Shown: positions 33,373 through 43,313 of the stretch, piece after piece
Layout: each line of letters begins with the position of its first letter
How positions within the stretch are numbered: the first letter of the stretch is position 1
NCBI GenBank assembly: GCA_007128315.1
Contig: SKXQ01000019.1
Coordinates: 47,599 to 111,598, forward strand
Origin: Spirochaetaceae bacterium
GTDB taxonomy: Bacteria; Spirochaetota; Spirochaetia; DSM-27196; SKKC01
Direction of reading: 5' to 3'
Length of the DNA: 64,000 bases
Translations under genes and position numbers: made by a program
Notes under the pieces: generated by a model
Database searches by the model: none
What the model saw: the letters and a program-made list of their open reading frames with translations, nothing else
Told to the model about the DNA's origin: nothing

Positions 33373-35466
33373 ATGACCGAACACAGTTCCTTCTTCAATC
33401 CATACACGCACGGCTTCATCCGGGTAGCAGCAGCGGTCCCCAGGCAGTATCTCGCTCAGCCGGCGCGCAACGCCGAGGACACTATCGCACTCGCACGTCT
33501 GGCTGCAGATCAGGGAGCGATCTGCGTGGTGTTCCCCGAACTCGGTCTTACCGGTTACACGCTCGACGATCTTTTCCACCAGACGACGCTGCTCCGGGAG
33601 GCCGAAGCGGCTCTCGAAAAAGTACTTAAGGCCTCGCTGAGCATAGACACGATTATCGTGGTCGGACTGCCTCTGCGCCGCGAAGGCGCGGTCTGGAACT
33701 GTGCGGCTGTATGCTGTCAGGGCGAAGTCGTCTGTGTGATACCGAAAACCTTCCTGCCGACCTACCGGGAGTTCTACGAGAAGCGATATTTTTCCTCAGC
33801 GCGGCACGCGACGTTTCAGAGCATTGTGCTCGCGGGCGCAGAGACACCCTTCGGCACCGACATTCTTGTCGACGTACCGGGAATTCCGGACTGCACGCTG
33901 CACGCGGAAATCTGCGAGGATCTCTGGGCGCCGGTTCCCCCGAGCACGCAGGCCGCGCTTTCGGGTGCGACCATTCTCCTGAATCTCAGCGCGAGCAATA
34001 TAACCATTGCGAAGGCAGATTACCGTCGTCTTCTTGGTGCGGGCCACTCGAGCCGGTGTCTTGCCGCGTATGTCTACGCCGGGGCCGGCGAAGGTGAGAG
34101 CACAACCGATATGGCCTGGGATGGACACGCCATGATCTGGGAGAACGGGCTTCTGCAGGCTGAGAGCCGTCGGTTCGCCCGCGAAGAACAGCTTGTCTGT
34201 TCCGATATAGATCTACAGATGCTCGTGAATGAACGGATGCGCATGACAAGCTTTGCAGACGCCACAGCAGACTGCGGTCACCGTATGCGACGGGTACAGA
34301 TACCTGACCTGCGGATGCCGCGGCTTGCGTCCCTGCCGCGACGGACTGTCGCCCGGTACCCCTACGTCCCCGCTGACTCAGACCGCCTCGATGAGCGCTG
34401 TTTCGAAGCCTGCAGCATACAGGTTCAGGCGCTCGCAACCCGGCTTGAGGCAAGTGGGATACAGCGCATAATCATCGGCGTATCGGGAGGCCTCGACTCG
34501 ACCCATGCCCTGCTCGTCGCGGCGCAGACTATGGACCGGCTGTCCCTGCCGCGAACGAACATTCACGCCTATACCATGCCCGGGTTTGCAACCTCAGAAC
34601 GCACTAAGAAGAACGCGCACGATCTGATGCAGACGCTCGGAGTCATGGCACACGAAATCGATATCCGCGAAGCGTGTCAACGGGTGCTCGAAGACCTGAA
34701 CCACCCCGCTTCGCGAGGCGAGGCGGTGTACGACGTAACTTATGAGAATGTGCAGGCGGGCGAACGAACGAGTCGCCTGTTTCGCCTCGCCAATCACCTT
34801 GGAGGCATGGTGCTGGGAACCGGAGATCTGAGCGAGCTCGCCCTCGGGTGGGCAACATACGGTGTGGGAGATCACATGAGCCACTACGCGATCAACGCCT
34901 CCGTGCCAAAGACGCTCATTCGCCGCCTTATTCGCTGGGTTGCCGATACCGGCCGCGTCTCGGACTCGGCGGCGGTAGTCCTTCGGGAGATTCTGTCCAC
35001 CGAGATCTCTCCCGAGCTTGTACCCGACGACTCCGGCACGGGGGGCACAAAACCCTCGCAGCGAACCGAACATTTCATCGGTCCGTATGAGCTGCAGGAT
35101 TTTAATCTCTATTACACGAGCAGGTATGGCTTCGATCCGGCGAAAGTCGCGTATCTGGCCTACACTGCCTGGCATGACCGGTCACGCGGAGACTGGCCGT
35201 CAGACCTCTCCGCGGATGAGCGTCATGAATACTCGCTCGGAGAAATCAAGCACTGGCTTTCGGTCTTTCTGAAAAGGTTCTTCGGTATGAGCCAGTTCAA
35301 GCGAAGCTGCATACCAAACGGTCCGAAGGTCGGATCGGGTGGCTCGCTCTCGCCGAGAAGCGACTGGCGCGCACCAAGCGATCTGAGCGCTGCGCTCTGG
35401 ATCGGAGACCTCGAACGATCGGTCCCCGATGAGCTTCCGATGGAGCTTCCGGCAGCAGACACGTAA
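33373..35466 (+). CDS. nadE: Glutamine-dependent NAD synthetase
   Basis: Converts deamido-NAD to NAD using ammonia from glutamine. About 697 residues in two domains. The N-terminal nitrilase-type glutaminase has Glu56 ([10 protein letters not shown]), a Lys ([15 protein letters not shown]) and a Cys (HAEICEDLW). The C-terminal ATP pyrophosphatase has the SGGLDS P-loop and [13 protein letters not shown], with [14 protein letters not shown] and [14 protein letters not shown] 33373 follows GGAGGG; the upstream frame (33253) reads through mdh and the terminator and is not real. The promoter must lie upstream of or inside the terminator, or the gene lives on read-through. Fits with pncA in NAD supply. 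Confidence 0.95.
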   Translation: MTEHSSFFNPYTHGFIRVAAAVPRQYLAQPARNAEDTIALARLAADQGAICVVFPELGLTGYTLDDLFHQTTLLREAEAALEKVLKASLSIDTIIVVGLPLRREGAVWNCAAVCCQGEVVCVIPKTFLPTYREFYEKRYFSSARHATFQSIVLAGAETPFGTDILVDVPGIPDCTLHAEICEDLWAPVPPSTQAALSGATILLNLSASNITIAKADYRRLLGAGHSSRCLAAYVYAGAGEGESTTDMAWDGHAMIWENGLLQAESRRFAREEQLVCSDIDLQMLVNERMRMTSFADATADCGHRMRRVQIPDLRMPRLASLPRRTVARYPYVPADSDRLDERCFEACSIQVQALATRLEASGIQRIIIGVSGGLDSTHALLVAAQTMDRLSLPRTNIHAYTMPGFATSERTKKNAHDLMQTLGVMAHEIDIREACQRVLEDLNHPASRGEAVYDVTYENVQAGERTSRLFRLANHLGGMVLGTGDLSELALGWATYGVGDHMSHYAINASVPKTLIRRLIRWVADTGRVSDSAAVVLREILSTEISPELVPDDSGTGGTKPSQRTEHFIGPYELQDFNLYYTSRYGFDPAKVAYLAYTAWHDRSRGDWPSDLSADERHEYSLGEIKHWLSVFLKRFFGMSQFKRSCIPNGPKVGSGGSLSPRSDWRAPSDLSAALWIGDLERSVPDELPMELPAADT

Positions 35467-35482
35467 ACGGAACGCACCTGAG

Positions 35483-35513
35483 CAGCCGCCTGAGTTTCGG
35501 ATTCAGGCGGCTG
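35483..35513. terminator. Hairpin between convergent nadE and gltA
   Basis: A perfect 11-bp stem (CAGCCGCCTGA / TCAGGCGGCTG) with a 9-base loop in the 59-base gap between the two stops. No U run on either side, so it is a weak or factor-aided two-way terminator, or an mRNA 3'-end stabiliser. Confidence 0.55.
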
Positions 35514-35525
35514 GCGGGTACAGGT

Positions 35526-36677
35526 CTATTCCCGCTCGGACATAGGGGCAAACGGTCGGTCGATCTCGCCGACGTACGTCGACGACGGACGATACAGGCG
35601 GTTGTCGTGACGCTGTTCGATGATATGACTCAACCAGCCGCTTGCACGCGACAGGGCAAATATCGGAGTAAAAAGAATGGTCGGAACACCGAGCATGCGA
35701 TACAGGGCACCCGAAAAGAAGTCAACGTTCGGATAGATCGGTTTCCCTTTTTCTTCCATGCGCTCCCGAAATACCCGTTCGACCTCCTTGAGCATATCGT
35801 AATAGCTGGTATCTCCCTGCTGTTTTCCGAGCTCTTCGAGATAGCCTTCGATGATGATCGCCCTGGGATCTTTCGCGCGATATACGCGATGCCCCATACC
35901 CATGATTTTTCGCTTCTCGGACAGCGCCTTGCTCACCCATTCACCAGGCGACAGCGAAGCGTCTGCCTCGATCTCGTCGACCATGTCCATAACCTTCTCG
36001 TTGGCACCACCGTGAAGAGGTCCGTACAGAGCGCCGATGGCAGCTGCGATAGCGCTGTAGCAGGTACTCAAGGTCGACGCGACAACTCTGGCCGTGAAGG
36101 TCGATGCGTTGAGGCCGTGCTCGGCGTGGAGTATCAGACAACCATCCATGATCCGACCTGCAAGCTCTGACGGCTTCTCTCCGGTCAGCATGTACAGAAA
36201 GTTCGCCCCATGGCTCAGACTCCTGTCCGGATCGACGATGGGCAGATCCTGCTGGACACGGTGCCAGGCCGCGACTGCACTCGCGAGCTGTGGAATCAGG
36301 TGCTCTGCGTAGAGACAGTCAAATTCGGTGTCGCGACAGCCCTCCGGCCCGGAATACGCTGCAAGATAGGGAACAACTGTCTGAAGCATTTCCATGGGAT
36401 GGCTGTCCCGGGGAAAATCGGTAATCATCTTCTTTACGGGATCTTCAAGCTTTCGCTTCCCCCGCATTGCGGACGAAAAATCCTCCAGCTGTTCCTCGTT
36501 CGGAAGCTGTCCATACAGCAGCAGGAAGGTTACTTCTTCAAAGGTACAATGCTCCACAAGATCCCGAATGGAGTACCCGAGATAAAACAGGCGTCCATTC
36601 TCGCCATCTACCTTGCAGATTGTGCTCTCGGCGGCTACGACGCCTTCAAGACCCTTAGAAAACCCAGGATTAGACAT
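35526..36677 (-). CDS. gltA: Citrate synthase
   Basis: Condenses oxaloacetate and acetyl-CoA to citrate, the entry step of the TCA cycle. 383 residues, the shorter citrate-synthase type rather than the 430-residue NADH-sensitive E. coli type. Active-site parts: CLILHAEHGLNASTF, GPLHGGANEKV, GMGHRVYRAKDPRA and the catalytic Asp in YPNVDFFSG. A methylcitrate synthase cannot be wholly excluded by sequence but is unlikely in this setting. Last gene of the sdhA-to-gltA run, 58 bases after lpdA. GAGGAG precedes the ATG, so translation is independent of lpdA. Confidence 0.94.
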   Translation of the reverse strand: MSNPGFSKGLEGVVAAESTICKVDGENGRLFYLGYSIRDLVEHCTFEEVTFLLLYGQLPNEEQLEDFSSAMRGKRKLEDPVKKMITDFPRDSHPMEMLQTVVPYLAAYSGPEGCRDTEFDCLYAEHLIPQLASAVAAWHRVQQDLPIVDPDRSLSHGANFLYMLTGEKPSELAGRIMDGCLILHAEHGLNASTFTARVVASTLSTCYSAIAAAIGALYGPLHGGANEKVMDMVDEIEADASLSPGEWVSKALSEKRKIMGMGHRVYRAKDPRAIIIEGYLEELGKQQGDTSYYDMLKEVERVFRERMEEKGKPIYPNVDFFSGALYRMLGVPTILFTPIFALSRASGWLSHIIEQRHDNRLYRPSSTYVGEIDRPFAPMSERE

Positions 36678-36735
36678 ACTTTCTCCTCAATAATGTGTAC
36701 AAAACGATTTCTCTGTCTCGCCGCTGCGTCGCAAC

Positions 36736-38157
36736 CTACACGCTGTTCAGCGGCATTCCTGCTGCTGAAAGTGCTGCTTCGCGAACCGCTTCCGGTAAGG
36801 TCGGGTGCGCGTGGACCGTCCGTGCGAGATCTTCGGCCGAGCCACAGAACTCCATGGCGACCACGACCTCGGAAATCAGGTCGCCCGCCGACGGGCCGAT
36901 TATGTGGCACGCGAGCAGGCGATCGGTCTCCTCGTGTGCAAGCACTTTCACGAACCCGGCAGTCTCGCCCGTTGCAAGGGCTCGTCCGTTTGCCGCAAAG
37001 CTGAACTGGCCTTTCCGGTACGGTATACCCTGTTCTTTCAACTGCGCTTCGGTTGGTCCAACCGAGGCGACTTCCGGTGACGTATACACGACATTCGGTA
37101 TGACATCATAGTTCACGTGGCCTGCCTTACCGGCAATTACTTCGGCTACCGCAACGCCCTCATCCTCGGCCTTATGCGCGAGCATGGGTCCCGTAATAAT
37201 ATCACCTATCGCGTAGACGCCGTCTACATTGGTCCTGAAATGGCGATCAACCGTGACTCTGCCTTTTTCGGTAGCGACTCCGGCTTCGTCCAGACCCGCA
37301 CCCGCGGTGTAGGGCTGGCGGCCGACCGACACGAGGAGCTTGTCGCCCTCGATTGTCTTTTCCGAACCATCCGGTCCCGTAGCCTTGAGCGTCACGGACT
37401 TCTTTGTAGTCTCCGCACCGGTAACTTTCGTGTCGACGAGTATGGTTACCCCGAGCTTCTCAAGCTCTTTCTGCAGGGCTTTCGCGAGCGCTGCATCCCA
37501 ACCCGGAAGGATCTGCGGCAGGAGCTCGACAACGGTCACAGCACTCCCCAGCCGGGCCCAGACACTCGCCATCTCAAGGCCAATAGCGCCTCCGCCAACG
37601 ACGAGCAGGCGTTTCGGCACTGCGTCAAACCCGAGCGCTTCAGTGGAGCTCACTATCATATTCCCGTCGAACTTCAGGAATGGCAATTCAACCGGCTCAC
37701 TCCCGGTTGCGAGAATCACGTTCTTCGCCTGCAGCTTTTCTTCGGCATCGCTTTTGACGATCACCGTATGCGTATGTGCATCCGCGGACGCGGACTCTAT
37801 GCGCCCGATACCGGTATACACGGTGACCTTGTTCTTCTTCATGAGCATGGCCACACCGCCGGTCAGTTTTTTTACGACGGTGTCCTTGCGCTTCATCATG
37901 GCCGGGAGATCCAGATCAAGCTTTCCGACTTTGATCCCGTGCTCGGCTGCGTGGTGCCCGACCATGCGGTATTTCTCGCTCGAATCAAGCAATGCCTTCG
38001 ACGGGATACATCCTATGTTCAGGCAGGTTCCGCCGAGCGTCTTGTCTTTTTCTACTATGGCAGTGGAAAGGCCCAGTTGTGCTGAACGGATGGCAGCTAC
38101 ATAGCCACCCGGTCCGCTTCCGATTACCACAACGTCGAATCTCTTACTGTCAGCCAC
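36736..38157 (-). CDS. lpdA: Dihydrolipoyl dehydrogenase (E3)
   Basis: FAD enzyme that reoxidises dihydrolipoamide of the 2-oxoglutarate dehydrogenase complex to make NADH. 473 residues. VVIGSGPGGYVAAIRSAQLG for FAD, the redox disulfide GGTCLNIGCIPSK, VVGGGAIGLEMA for NAD, YAIGDI, and the C-terminal HAHPTLPEAVREA with the active-site His-Glu pair. GTG start with AGGAG six bases before it. It directly follows sucB (15-base gap), so it is dedicated to, or at least co-expressed with, that complex. It may also serve other lipoyl complexes elsewhere. Confidence 0.96.
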   Translation of the reverse strand: MADSKRFDVVVIGSGPGGYVAAIRSAQLGLSTAIVEKDKTLGGTCLNIGCIPSKALLDSSEKYRMVGHHAAEHGIKVGKLDLDLPAMMKRKDTVVKKLTGGVAMLMKKNKVTVYTGIGRIESASADAHTHTVIVKSDAEEKLQAKNVILATGSEPVELPFLKFDGNMIVSSTEALGFDAVPKRLLVVGGGAIGLEMASVWARLGSAVTVVELLPQILPGWDAALAKALQKELEKLGVTILVDTKVTGAETTKKSVTLKATGPDGSEKTIEGDKLLVSVGRQPYTAGAGLDEAGVATEKGRVTVDRHFRTNVDGVYAIGDIITGPMLAHKAEDEGVAVAEVIAGKAGHVNYDVIPNVVYTSPEVASVGPTEAQLKEQGIPYRKGQFSFAANGRALATGETAGFVKVLAHEETDRLLACHIIGPSAGDLISEVVVAMEFCGSAEDLARTVHAHPTLPEAVREAALSAAGMPLNSV

Positions 38158-38172
38158 AATATTCTCCTGTTC

Positions 38173-39432
38173 CTACAATCCAATCAGCATCTGTGCAGGA
38201 TCTTCAACGTATTCCTTGATCTTCTTCAGGAATCCGATCGCATCTTTACCGTCGATCATGCGGTGATCATAACTCAGAGCGAGGTACATCATGGGTCGCA
38301 CAACAATCTCATCGTTCACCACCACCGCGCGCTTCTGTATGGTATGCATACCGAGCACTGCTGTCTGCGGTGGATTGGGGATTGGTGTCGAGAGCATAGA
38401 ACCAAACACCCCACCATTGGAAATGGTGAACGTTCCTCCAGTCAGATCATCTGGCATAAGCTTTTTCTCGCCTGCGCGGTCTATGAAGCCTGCGATGGTG
38501 CGCTCAATCTCGGCAAATCCCATGTGTTCAACGTTTTTTAGAACCGGGGTCATGAGTCCCCGTTCCGTCGAGAGCGCGACTCCGATGTTGTAGAAGTGAT
38601 TGTATACAACTTCGTTTTCTTCAAGGTACGCGTTCACTTCCGGATAGGCCTGCAGCGCGAAGGTCGCCGCTTTCACAAAGAAACTCATAAAGCCGAGTCT
38701 GATTTCGTGAGCTTTCTCGAACTGGTCCTTGTACGCAGAGCGTATAGCCATGATTCTGCTCATATCGACTTCATTGAACGTGGTGAGATGTGCTGAGTTC
38801 TGCTTCGAAGCCACGAGATTTGCAGCAATCTTCTTGCGCAGATTGCTGAGCTTCTTACGGGTCTGACCGCCCCGTGCTGGTGCGGCGTCCGGCCGGGTCG
38901 GGGCTGATGCCGTGTCGTCGGTTCGGGCGGGGGTCGTGCCCGTTCCGGCCGACGCGTCAGCGGAGACTGCCTGCAACACGTCCTCTTTTGTCACGCGCCC
39001 GCCCTTACCCGTGCCGGTAAGCGTTGCAGGGTCAACCCCGTGTTCGACCGCAGCCCTGCGAGCTGCCGGGGGCAGTCCGTCGAGGTTGGCGCCGTCGGAG
39101 GTAGTCACCCCAGGGGTTTCAGACCGGCCCCCGGTTTCCGCCGGAGACGCCGCCTGTTCACCGTTCCCGCTTTCGTCGTGCGCATCCGAAGCGGAAGCTT
39201 CCGTGTCAATCTGACCGACAATCTGGCCAACTTCAACCTCGGTATCCGCTTCTACCCCCTGCGTAAGCACTCCACTCGCCGGAGACGGCACATTCAGGGT
39301 CGCCTTGTCGGTTTCGAGCTCGAAGAGATCATCTCCTTCCTGCACAAAATCGCCCGGGTTCTTCAACCAGGTTGCGAGCACGCCTTCCTGTACACTTTCA
39401 CCCACTTCGGGGACCGTAATATCCTGTTTCAT
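38173..39432 (-). CDS. sucB: Dihydrolipoamide succinyltransferase (E2 of 2-oxoglutarate dehydrogenase)
   Basis: E2 core of the 2-oxoglutarate dehydrogenase complex, 419 residues. One lipoyl domain (residues 1-78; lipoylated Lys43 in LETDKATLN) precedes an Ala/Pro/Ser linker. The peripheral subunit-binding domain is at about 120-158 (PPAARRAAVEHGVDP, GKGGRVTKEDVL), then a second linker and the catalytic domain with SYDHRMIDGKDA (active-site His and Asp). The order sucA-sucB-lpdA identifies it as the succinyl rather than the acetyl transferase. It starts three bases after sucA, and GAGG of the junction serves as ribosome site. Confidence 0.95.
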   Translation of the reverse strand: MKQDITVPEVGESVQEGVLATWLKNPGDFVQEGDDLFELETDKATLNVPSPASGVLTQGVEADTEVEVGQIVGQIDTEASASDAHDESGNGEQAASPAETGGRSETPGVTTSDGANLDGLPPAARRAAVEHGVDPATLTGTGKGGRVTKEDVLQAVSADASAGTGTTPARTDDTASAPTRPDAAPARGGQTRKKLSNLRKKIAANLVASKQNSAHLTTFNEVDMSRIMAIRSAYKDQFEKAHEIRLGFMSFFVKAATFALQAYPEVNAYLEENEVVYNHFYNIGVALSTERGLMTPVLKNVEHMGFAEIERTIAGFIDRAGEKKLMPDDLTGGTFTISNGGVFGSMLSTPIPNPPQTAVLGMHTIQKRAVVVNDEIVVRPMMYLALSYDHRMIDGKDAIGFLKKIKEYVEDPAQMLIGL

Positions 39433-39435
39433 TCA

Positions 39436-42315
39436 TTATCCTCGGGAAAAAGCAGTTTCCAGTATGTCCCTGAGCTGACGGGCATGGTCGTCGTGACTGC
39501 CCGCAGCAGGACTCGCCGCTGCCGGTCTTCCTGCATAATCGATTCGTGGTCGTCCGAGCATATCCTCTATCCACGTATGGACAAAGGTCCAGCCGCCACG
39601 ATTTCGTGACTCTTCCTGTACCCAGGCAACGCGCTTCGCGTTCGGATACGAGGAAAGAACGTTCTGCATGCGCTCGTCGGGTCGGGGATAGAACTGCTCG
39701 AGACGGACTATCGCCGTCTTTGTATCGCCCCGCTTGTCCCGTTCGGCAGCAAGATCATAATAAACCTTTCCACTGCACAGGAGAAGGTTGTCCACCTCTG
39801 CCGCTTGCACGTCATCGTCTATCACGGTCTGGAAGCACGCGCTGGTAAATTCGGTCACTTTCGAGACACATTCCTTGCGCCTGAGCAGGCTTTTCGGCGT
39901 CATGAGAATGAGCGGTTTACGAAAAGGCCGTTTCAGCTGCCGGCGCAGAACGTGGAAGTAATTCGCCGGTGTCGACGGATTGCATACCTGAAGGTTATCT
40001 TCGGCGCACAACTGGAGAAACCGCTCGAGGTGCGCCGACGAGTGCTCAGGACCCTGTCCCTCGTATCCGTGCGGAAGCAGCATGACGAGTCCGCTTGAAC
40101 GGAACCACTTCGTCTCCGCTGCCGCGATAAACTGGTCGATGATCACCTGCGCTCCGTTTACGAAGTCACCGAACTGCGCCTCCCACAACGTCAGAAGGTC
40201 CGGCTGCGCGATGGAGTAGCCGTAGTCGAAGCCCAGAACGCCAAATTCACTCAGCGGGCTGTCATAGACGCTGAACGCAGCCTGATCAGGGGCAAGATTG
40301 CGCAGGGGCGTATACGTGCGCGGAATAGGGCTGCTGACGTCCCACCACTTAGCATGGCGCTGGCTGAAGGTTCCCCGGGATGTGTCCTCGCCACTGAGAC
40401 GGATTGGATAGCCGTCGAGAAGTAATGCTCCGAAGGCAAGTGACTCTGCGAAACTCCAGTCGATACCATCACCGTCGGTAAATGCTTTCTCCCGGTCTTC
40501 GACAAAACGCCTCAGTTTCGGATGGAGCGAGAAGTCATCCGGGACGGTGACCAGACATTTCGCAATGTGGCTCAATCGGTCCGGGTCGACGGCGGTCTGA
40601 CCCTGGTCGTGGGTATACCCTGCCTGCTTGTCTTTCCAGTCTGCACCCTGGAACGCATCGTTGATGCTCGGCTCATAGTCATCTGACTTCGCAAGATCGA
40701 GCTCTGCTTTCAGTGATGAACGGAACGCAACCCGTTCTGCGTCCTGGTCCTCCTGGGAAAATACTCCCTGTTCCGAGAGAATATCTCCGTACATTTTTGT
40801 CGTACCCGGGTGCTCCTTGATACGGCTGTACATCATTGGATGTGTAAAACTCGGCTCGTCAGACTCGTTGTGCCCGAGTCTGCGAAAGCACAGGATATCA
40901 ACGACCGCATCGAGGCCGAACTTCTGTCGGTATCGCATCGAAAGGTCGATCGCGCGCACCACCTGCTCGGGATCATCCCCATTCACATGGAAGATGGGAA
41001 TCGGCAGACTCTTAGCAATATCAGTAGTAAAAAACGTGCTCCGTGCGTCGCGGCCTGCCGTGGTGAAACCGATCTGATTGTTGATGATGATATGCACCGT
41101 ACCACCGGTTCGATACCCCTTCAGCTGGCTCATGTTGAAGGTCTCAGCTACAACACCCTGCCCGCTGAACGCAGCATCACCGTGTATGAGCACCGGTATT
41201 ACCTTTTTCCGGTGCTTGTCGCCCCGACGTCGTTGTATCCCCCGTGTCTTGCCTTCGACGACCGGATTGACTGCCTCGAGATGACTGGGATTTGCGACAA
41301 GGCTCATGTGTATGCGCGAACCGTCTTCGAAATCCACGTCACGGGAATGACCGAGGTGGTATTTCACGTCACCACTGCCACCGAAGACGTAGGGCTTGTA
41401 ATGGTCGGTGAACTGGGCGAAGACATCCGCCGCCTTCTTCTTCATTATGTTAATGAGTACGTTCAGCCTCCCGCGGTGTGCCATGCCGAGCACAATCTCG
41501 TGAAGACCATGTTGCGAAGCCGAGCCGACGAGATAACGAAGCGCCGGAATGACAACTTCGGCTCCCTCGAGACTGAAGCGCTTCTGTCCGATAAAGCTGG
41601 TGTGGATGAAGCGCTCGAGTTCCTCAGCGTGAATCAGATCAGTCTGGAACGTTCTTCGCTGTTCGTCGGTAAATTCGCGCCGTCGTGCGGGGTCTTCGAT
41701 ACGTTCGATCAGCCACCGACGCATGACCTTGTTCTGTATGTGAAGAAGCTCGACCCCCATGGTTCCGCAGTAGGTGCTGCGAAAGAGCTTTATGAGCTCC
41801 CGCAGCGTCGCGCGCCCCGGCTTGAAGTACTTACCGGCTGAGAACTGCATCTCCATGTGTTCCTCACCAAGCCCGAAACCTTCGGGATCGAGGCTCTGGT
41901 AATAGCCTTCCGAGGTGTAGAACATGTAGCGCATCTCGGGAGTCATGTAATCACCGAGGGGATTCAGGTTGGCATAGAGATACCCCACGTCCCGATACGC
42001 CCAGAGCAGTGTATCCACCCGGCTCTGCAGCCATGCCTGTTCCGGTGTATCGCCCAGATCCTCGTACTGCGCGTTCAGTGGCGCCCGCGCGGTCGCGTGG
42101 CGCACAAAAGCAGCGGGACGTGGAGCAGACACCGGTGCTCCAGCGTGACCGTTTACAACGGAACCGCAGCTGGGTTCCGCCTCAGGGGTACCTGCGTCCC
42201 AGCTGCCGAAATACGCCCTCCAGGATTCGTCTACAGACGACGGGTTTTCACGATACGCCTCGTAGAGCTCGTCGACGAAACGTGCGTTGGTCAGATCCAG
42301 TTCGTTCGCATTCAT
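39436..42315 (-). CDS. sucA: 2-oxoglutarate dehydrogenase E1
   Basis: Thiamine-diphosphate enzyme that decarboxylates 2-oxoglutarate and passes succinyl groups to SucB. 959 residues, normal for the E. coli-type E1o. The N-terminus TNARFVDELYEAYRENP is the E2-binding peptide form. Next comes the core: FIGQKRFSLEGAE, GMAHRGRLNVL, IHGDAAFSGQGVVAET, and the ThDP segment HVNGDDPEQVVRA. The C-terminal part has LPHGYEGQGPEHSSAH and ARVEQ-type YPRPDERM. GGAGG before the ATG. Its presence, with E2 and E3, shows an oxidative TCA branch rather than the ferredoxin-linked one. Confidence 0.96.
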   Translation of the reverse strand: MNANELDLTNARFVDELYEAYRENPSSVDESWRAYFGSWDAGTPEAEPSCGSVVNGHAGAPVSAPRPAAFVRHATARAPLNAQYEDLGDTPEQAWLQSRVDTLLWAYRDVGYLYANLNPLGDYMTPEMRYMFYTSEGYYQSLDPEGFGLGEEHMEMQFSAGKYFKPGRATLRELIKLFRSTYCGTMGVELLHIQNKVMRRWLIERIEDPARRREFTDEQRRTFQTDLIHAEELERFIHTSFIGQKRFSLEGAEVVIPALRYLVGSASQHGLHEIVLGMAHRGRLNVLINIMKKKAADVFAQFTDHYKPYVFGGSGDVKYHLGHSRDVDFEDGSRIHMSLVANPSHLEAVNPVVEGKTRGIQRRRGDKHRKKVIPVLIHGDAAFSGQGVVAETFNMSQLKGYRTGGTVHIIINNQIGFTTAGRDARSTFFTTDIAKSLPIPIFHVNGDDPEQVVRAIDLSMRYRQKFGLDAVVDILCFRRLGHNESDEPSFTHPMMYSRIKEHPGTTKMYGDILSEQGVFSQEDQDAERVAFRSSLKAELDLAKSDDYEPSINDAFQGADWKDKQAGYTHDQGQTAVDPDRLSHIAKCLVTVPDDFSLHPKLRRFVEDREKAFTDGDGIDWSFAESLAFGALLLDGYPIRLSGEDTSRGTFSQRHAKWWDVSSPIPRTYTPLRNLAPDQAAFSVYDSPLSEFGVLGFDYGYSIAQPDLLTLWEAQFGDFVNGAQVIIDQFIAAAETKWFRSSGLVMLLPHGYEGQGPEHSSAHLERFLQLCAEDNLQVCNPSTPANYFHVLRRQLKRPFRKPLILMTPKSLLRRKECVSKVTEFTSACFQTVIDDDVQAAEVDNLLLCSGKVYYDLAAERDKRGDTKTAIVRLEQFYPRPDERMQNVLSSYPNAKRVAWVQEESRNRGGWTFVHTWIEDMLGRPRIDYAGRPAAASPAAGSHDDHARQLRDILETAFSRG

Positions 42316-42372
42316 TGCTCGTTCCTCCGGAACTGCATGAAATCAGGTATCGTACCTGGTAGAGGATCCTCC

Positions 42373-42396
42373 TCGGGCGGCGTAACAGTCGCCCGA
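42373..42396 (-). other. Hairpin in the sucD-sucA intergenic region
   Basis: A 7-bp inverted repeat (TCGGGCG / CGCCCGA) with a 10-base loop in the 97-base gap, the largest gap inside the sdhA-gltA run. No U run follows. It may be an mRNA processing or stabilising element that sets different levels for sdh-sucCD and sucAB-lpdA-gltA; no promoter is evident. Confidence 0.35.
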
Positions 42397-42412
42397 CAGG
42401 TGAGTGTGTGAT

Positions 42413-43282
42413 TCATGAAAGGCGTGCCCTGAGAAGCGCGGGAATCTCGTCCGGCTTGTCGGCGACCGGAACACCGGCGTCCTCAAAGGCCTTTACCTTG
42501 GCTTCGGGTGTTCCCTTTCCTCCGGAAATAATTGCTCCCGCGTGCCCCATGCGCCTCCCCGGTGGAGCCGTGCGACCCGATATAAAGGCGGCGACCGGCT
42601 TCGTCATGGAGTTCCTGATGTAGTCGGCTGCGGCTTCTTCGTCCTCTCCGCCGATCTCACCGATGACTACGACGGCACTGGTCTCGGGGTCGTTCTCAAA
42701 CAGTTCCAGCAGATCGATGTATCCACTTCCAACAATCGGGTCGCCACCGATACCGATACATGTACTCTGGCCCATCCCTTCTTCCGAGAGAGCGTAGACC
42801 ACTTCGTAGGTCAGAGTTCCACTCCGCGAAATAACGCCGATAGCGCCCGGCCGTGTAATTCTGGCCGGCATAATGCCGATCTTGGACTTTCCGGGACTGA
42901 TGAGACCCGGACAGTTCGGTCCTATCATGCGGGAACCCTTAGACTTCACGTAATGATAAGTCGAAAGCATCTCATTCACCGGGACGTGCTCTGTTATACA
43001 GACAATGAGCGGCACGCCGGCATCCGCTGCCTCTCGAACCGCTGCGTTTGCAAACGGAGGAGGAACGAAAATTACCGTCGCGTCTACTTTGTGTTTCTGC
43101 ATGCTTTCTGCGACCGAGTTGTAAATCGGAATGCCGTCGAGATCCTGCCCGCCTTTCTTCGGGGTCACCCCGGCGACGATTTTCGTGCCGTCGGCGACCA
43201 TCTGCCGTGTGTGGAAGCTACCGTCCCGGCCGGTAATTCCTTGTACCAGTACGTGTGTGTTCTCGTCTATCAATATGCTCAT
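42413..43282 (-). CDS. sucD: Succinyl-CoA synthetase alpha subunit
   Basis: CoA-binding subunit of succinate-CoA ligase, which makes ATP or GTP from succinyl-CoA. 289 residues. CoA-binding Rossmann part with [16 protein letters not shown] and VTPKKGG, then [19 protein letters not shown]. The phosphorylated His lies in [20 protein letters not shown]. Partner of sucC, 31 bases upstream. Ribosome site weak (GGAAAAC). Sequence type is the ordinary bacterial alpha subunit. Confidence 0.96.
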   Translation of the reverse strand: MSILIDENTHVLVQGITGRDGSFHTRQMVADGTKIVAGVTPKKGGQDLDGIPIYNSVAESMQKHKVDATVIFVPPPFANAAVREAADAGVPLIVCITEHVPVNEMLSTYHYVKSKGSRMIGPNCPGLISPGKSKIGIMPARITRPGAIGVISRSGTLTYEVVYALSEEGMGQSTCIGIGGDPIVGSGYIDLLELFENDPETSAVVVIGEIGGEDEEAAADYIRNSMTKPVAAFISGRTAPPGRRMGHAGAIISGGKGTPEAKVKAFEDAGVPVADKPDEIPALLRARLS

Positions 43283-43313
43283 ATATGTTTTCCGTTCGCT
43301 TTTCGACTTGTTC

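Noticed and set aside
40810..41841. 343-codon open frame on the plus strand inside sucA
   Set aside because: Shadow of the conserved SucA frame; no supporting motif.
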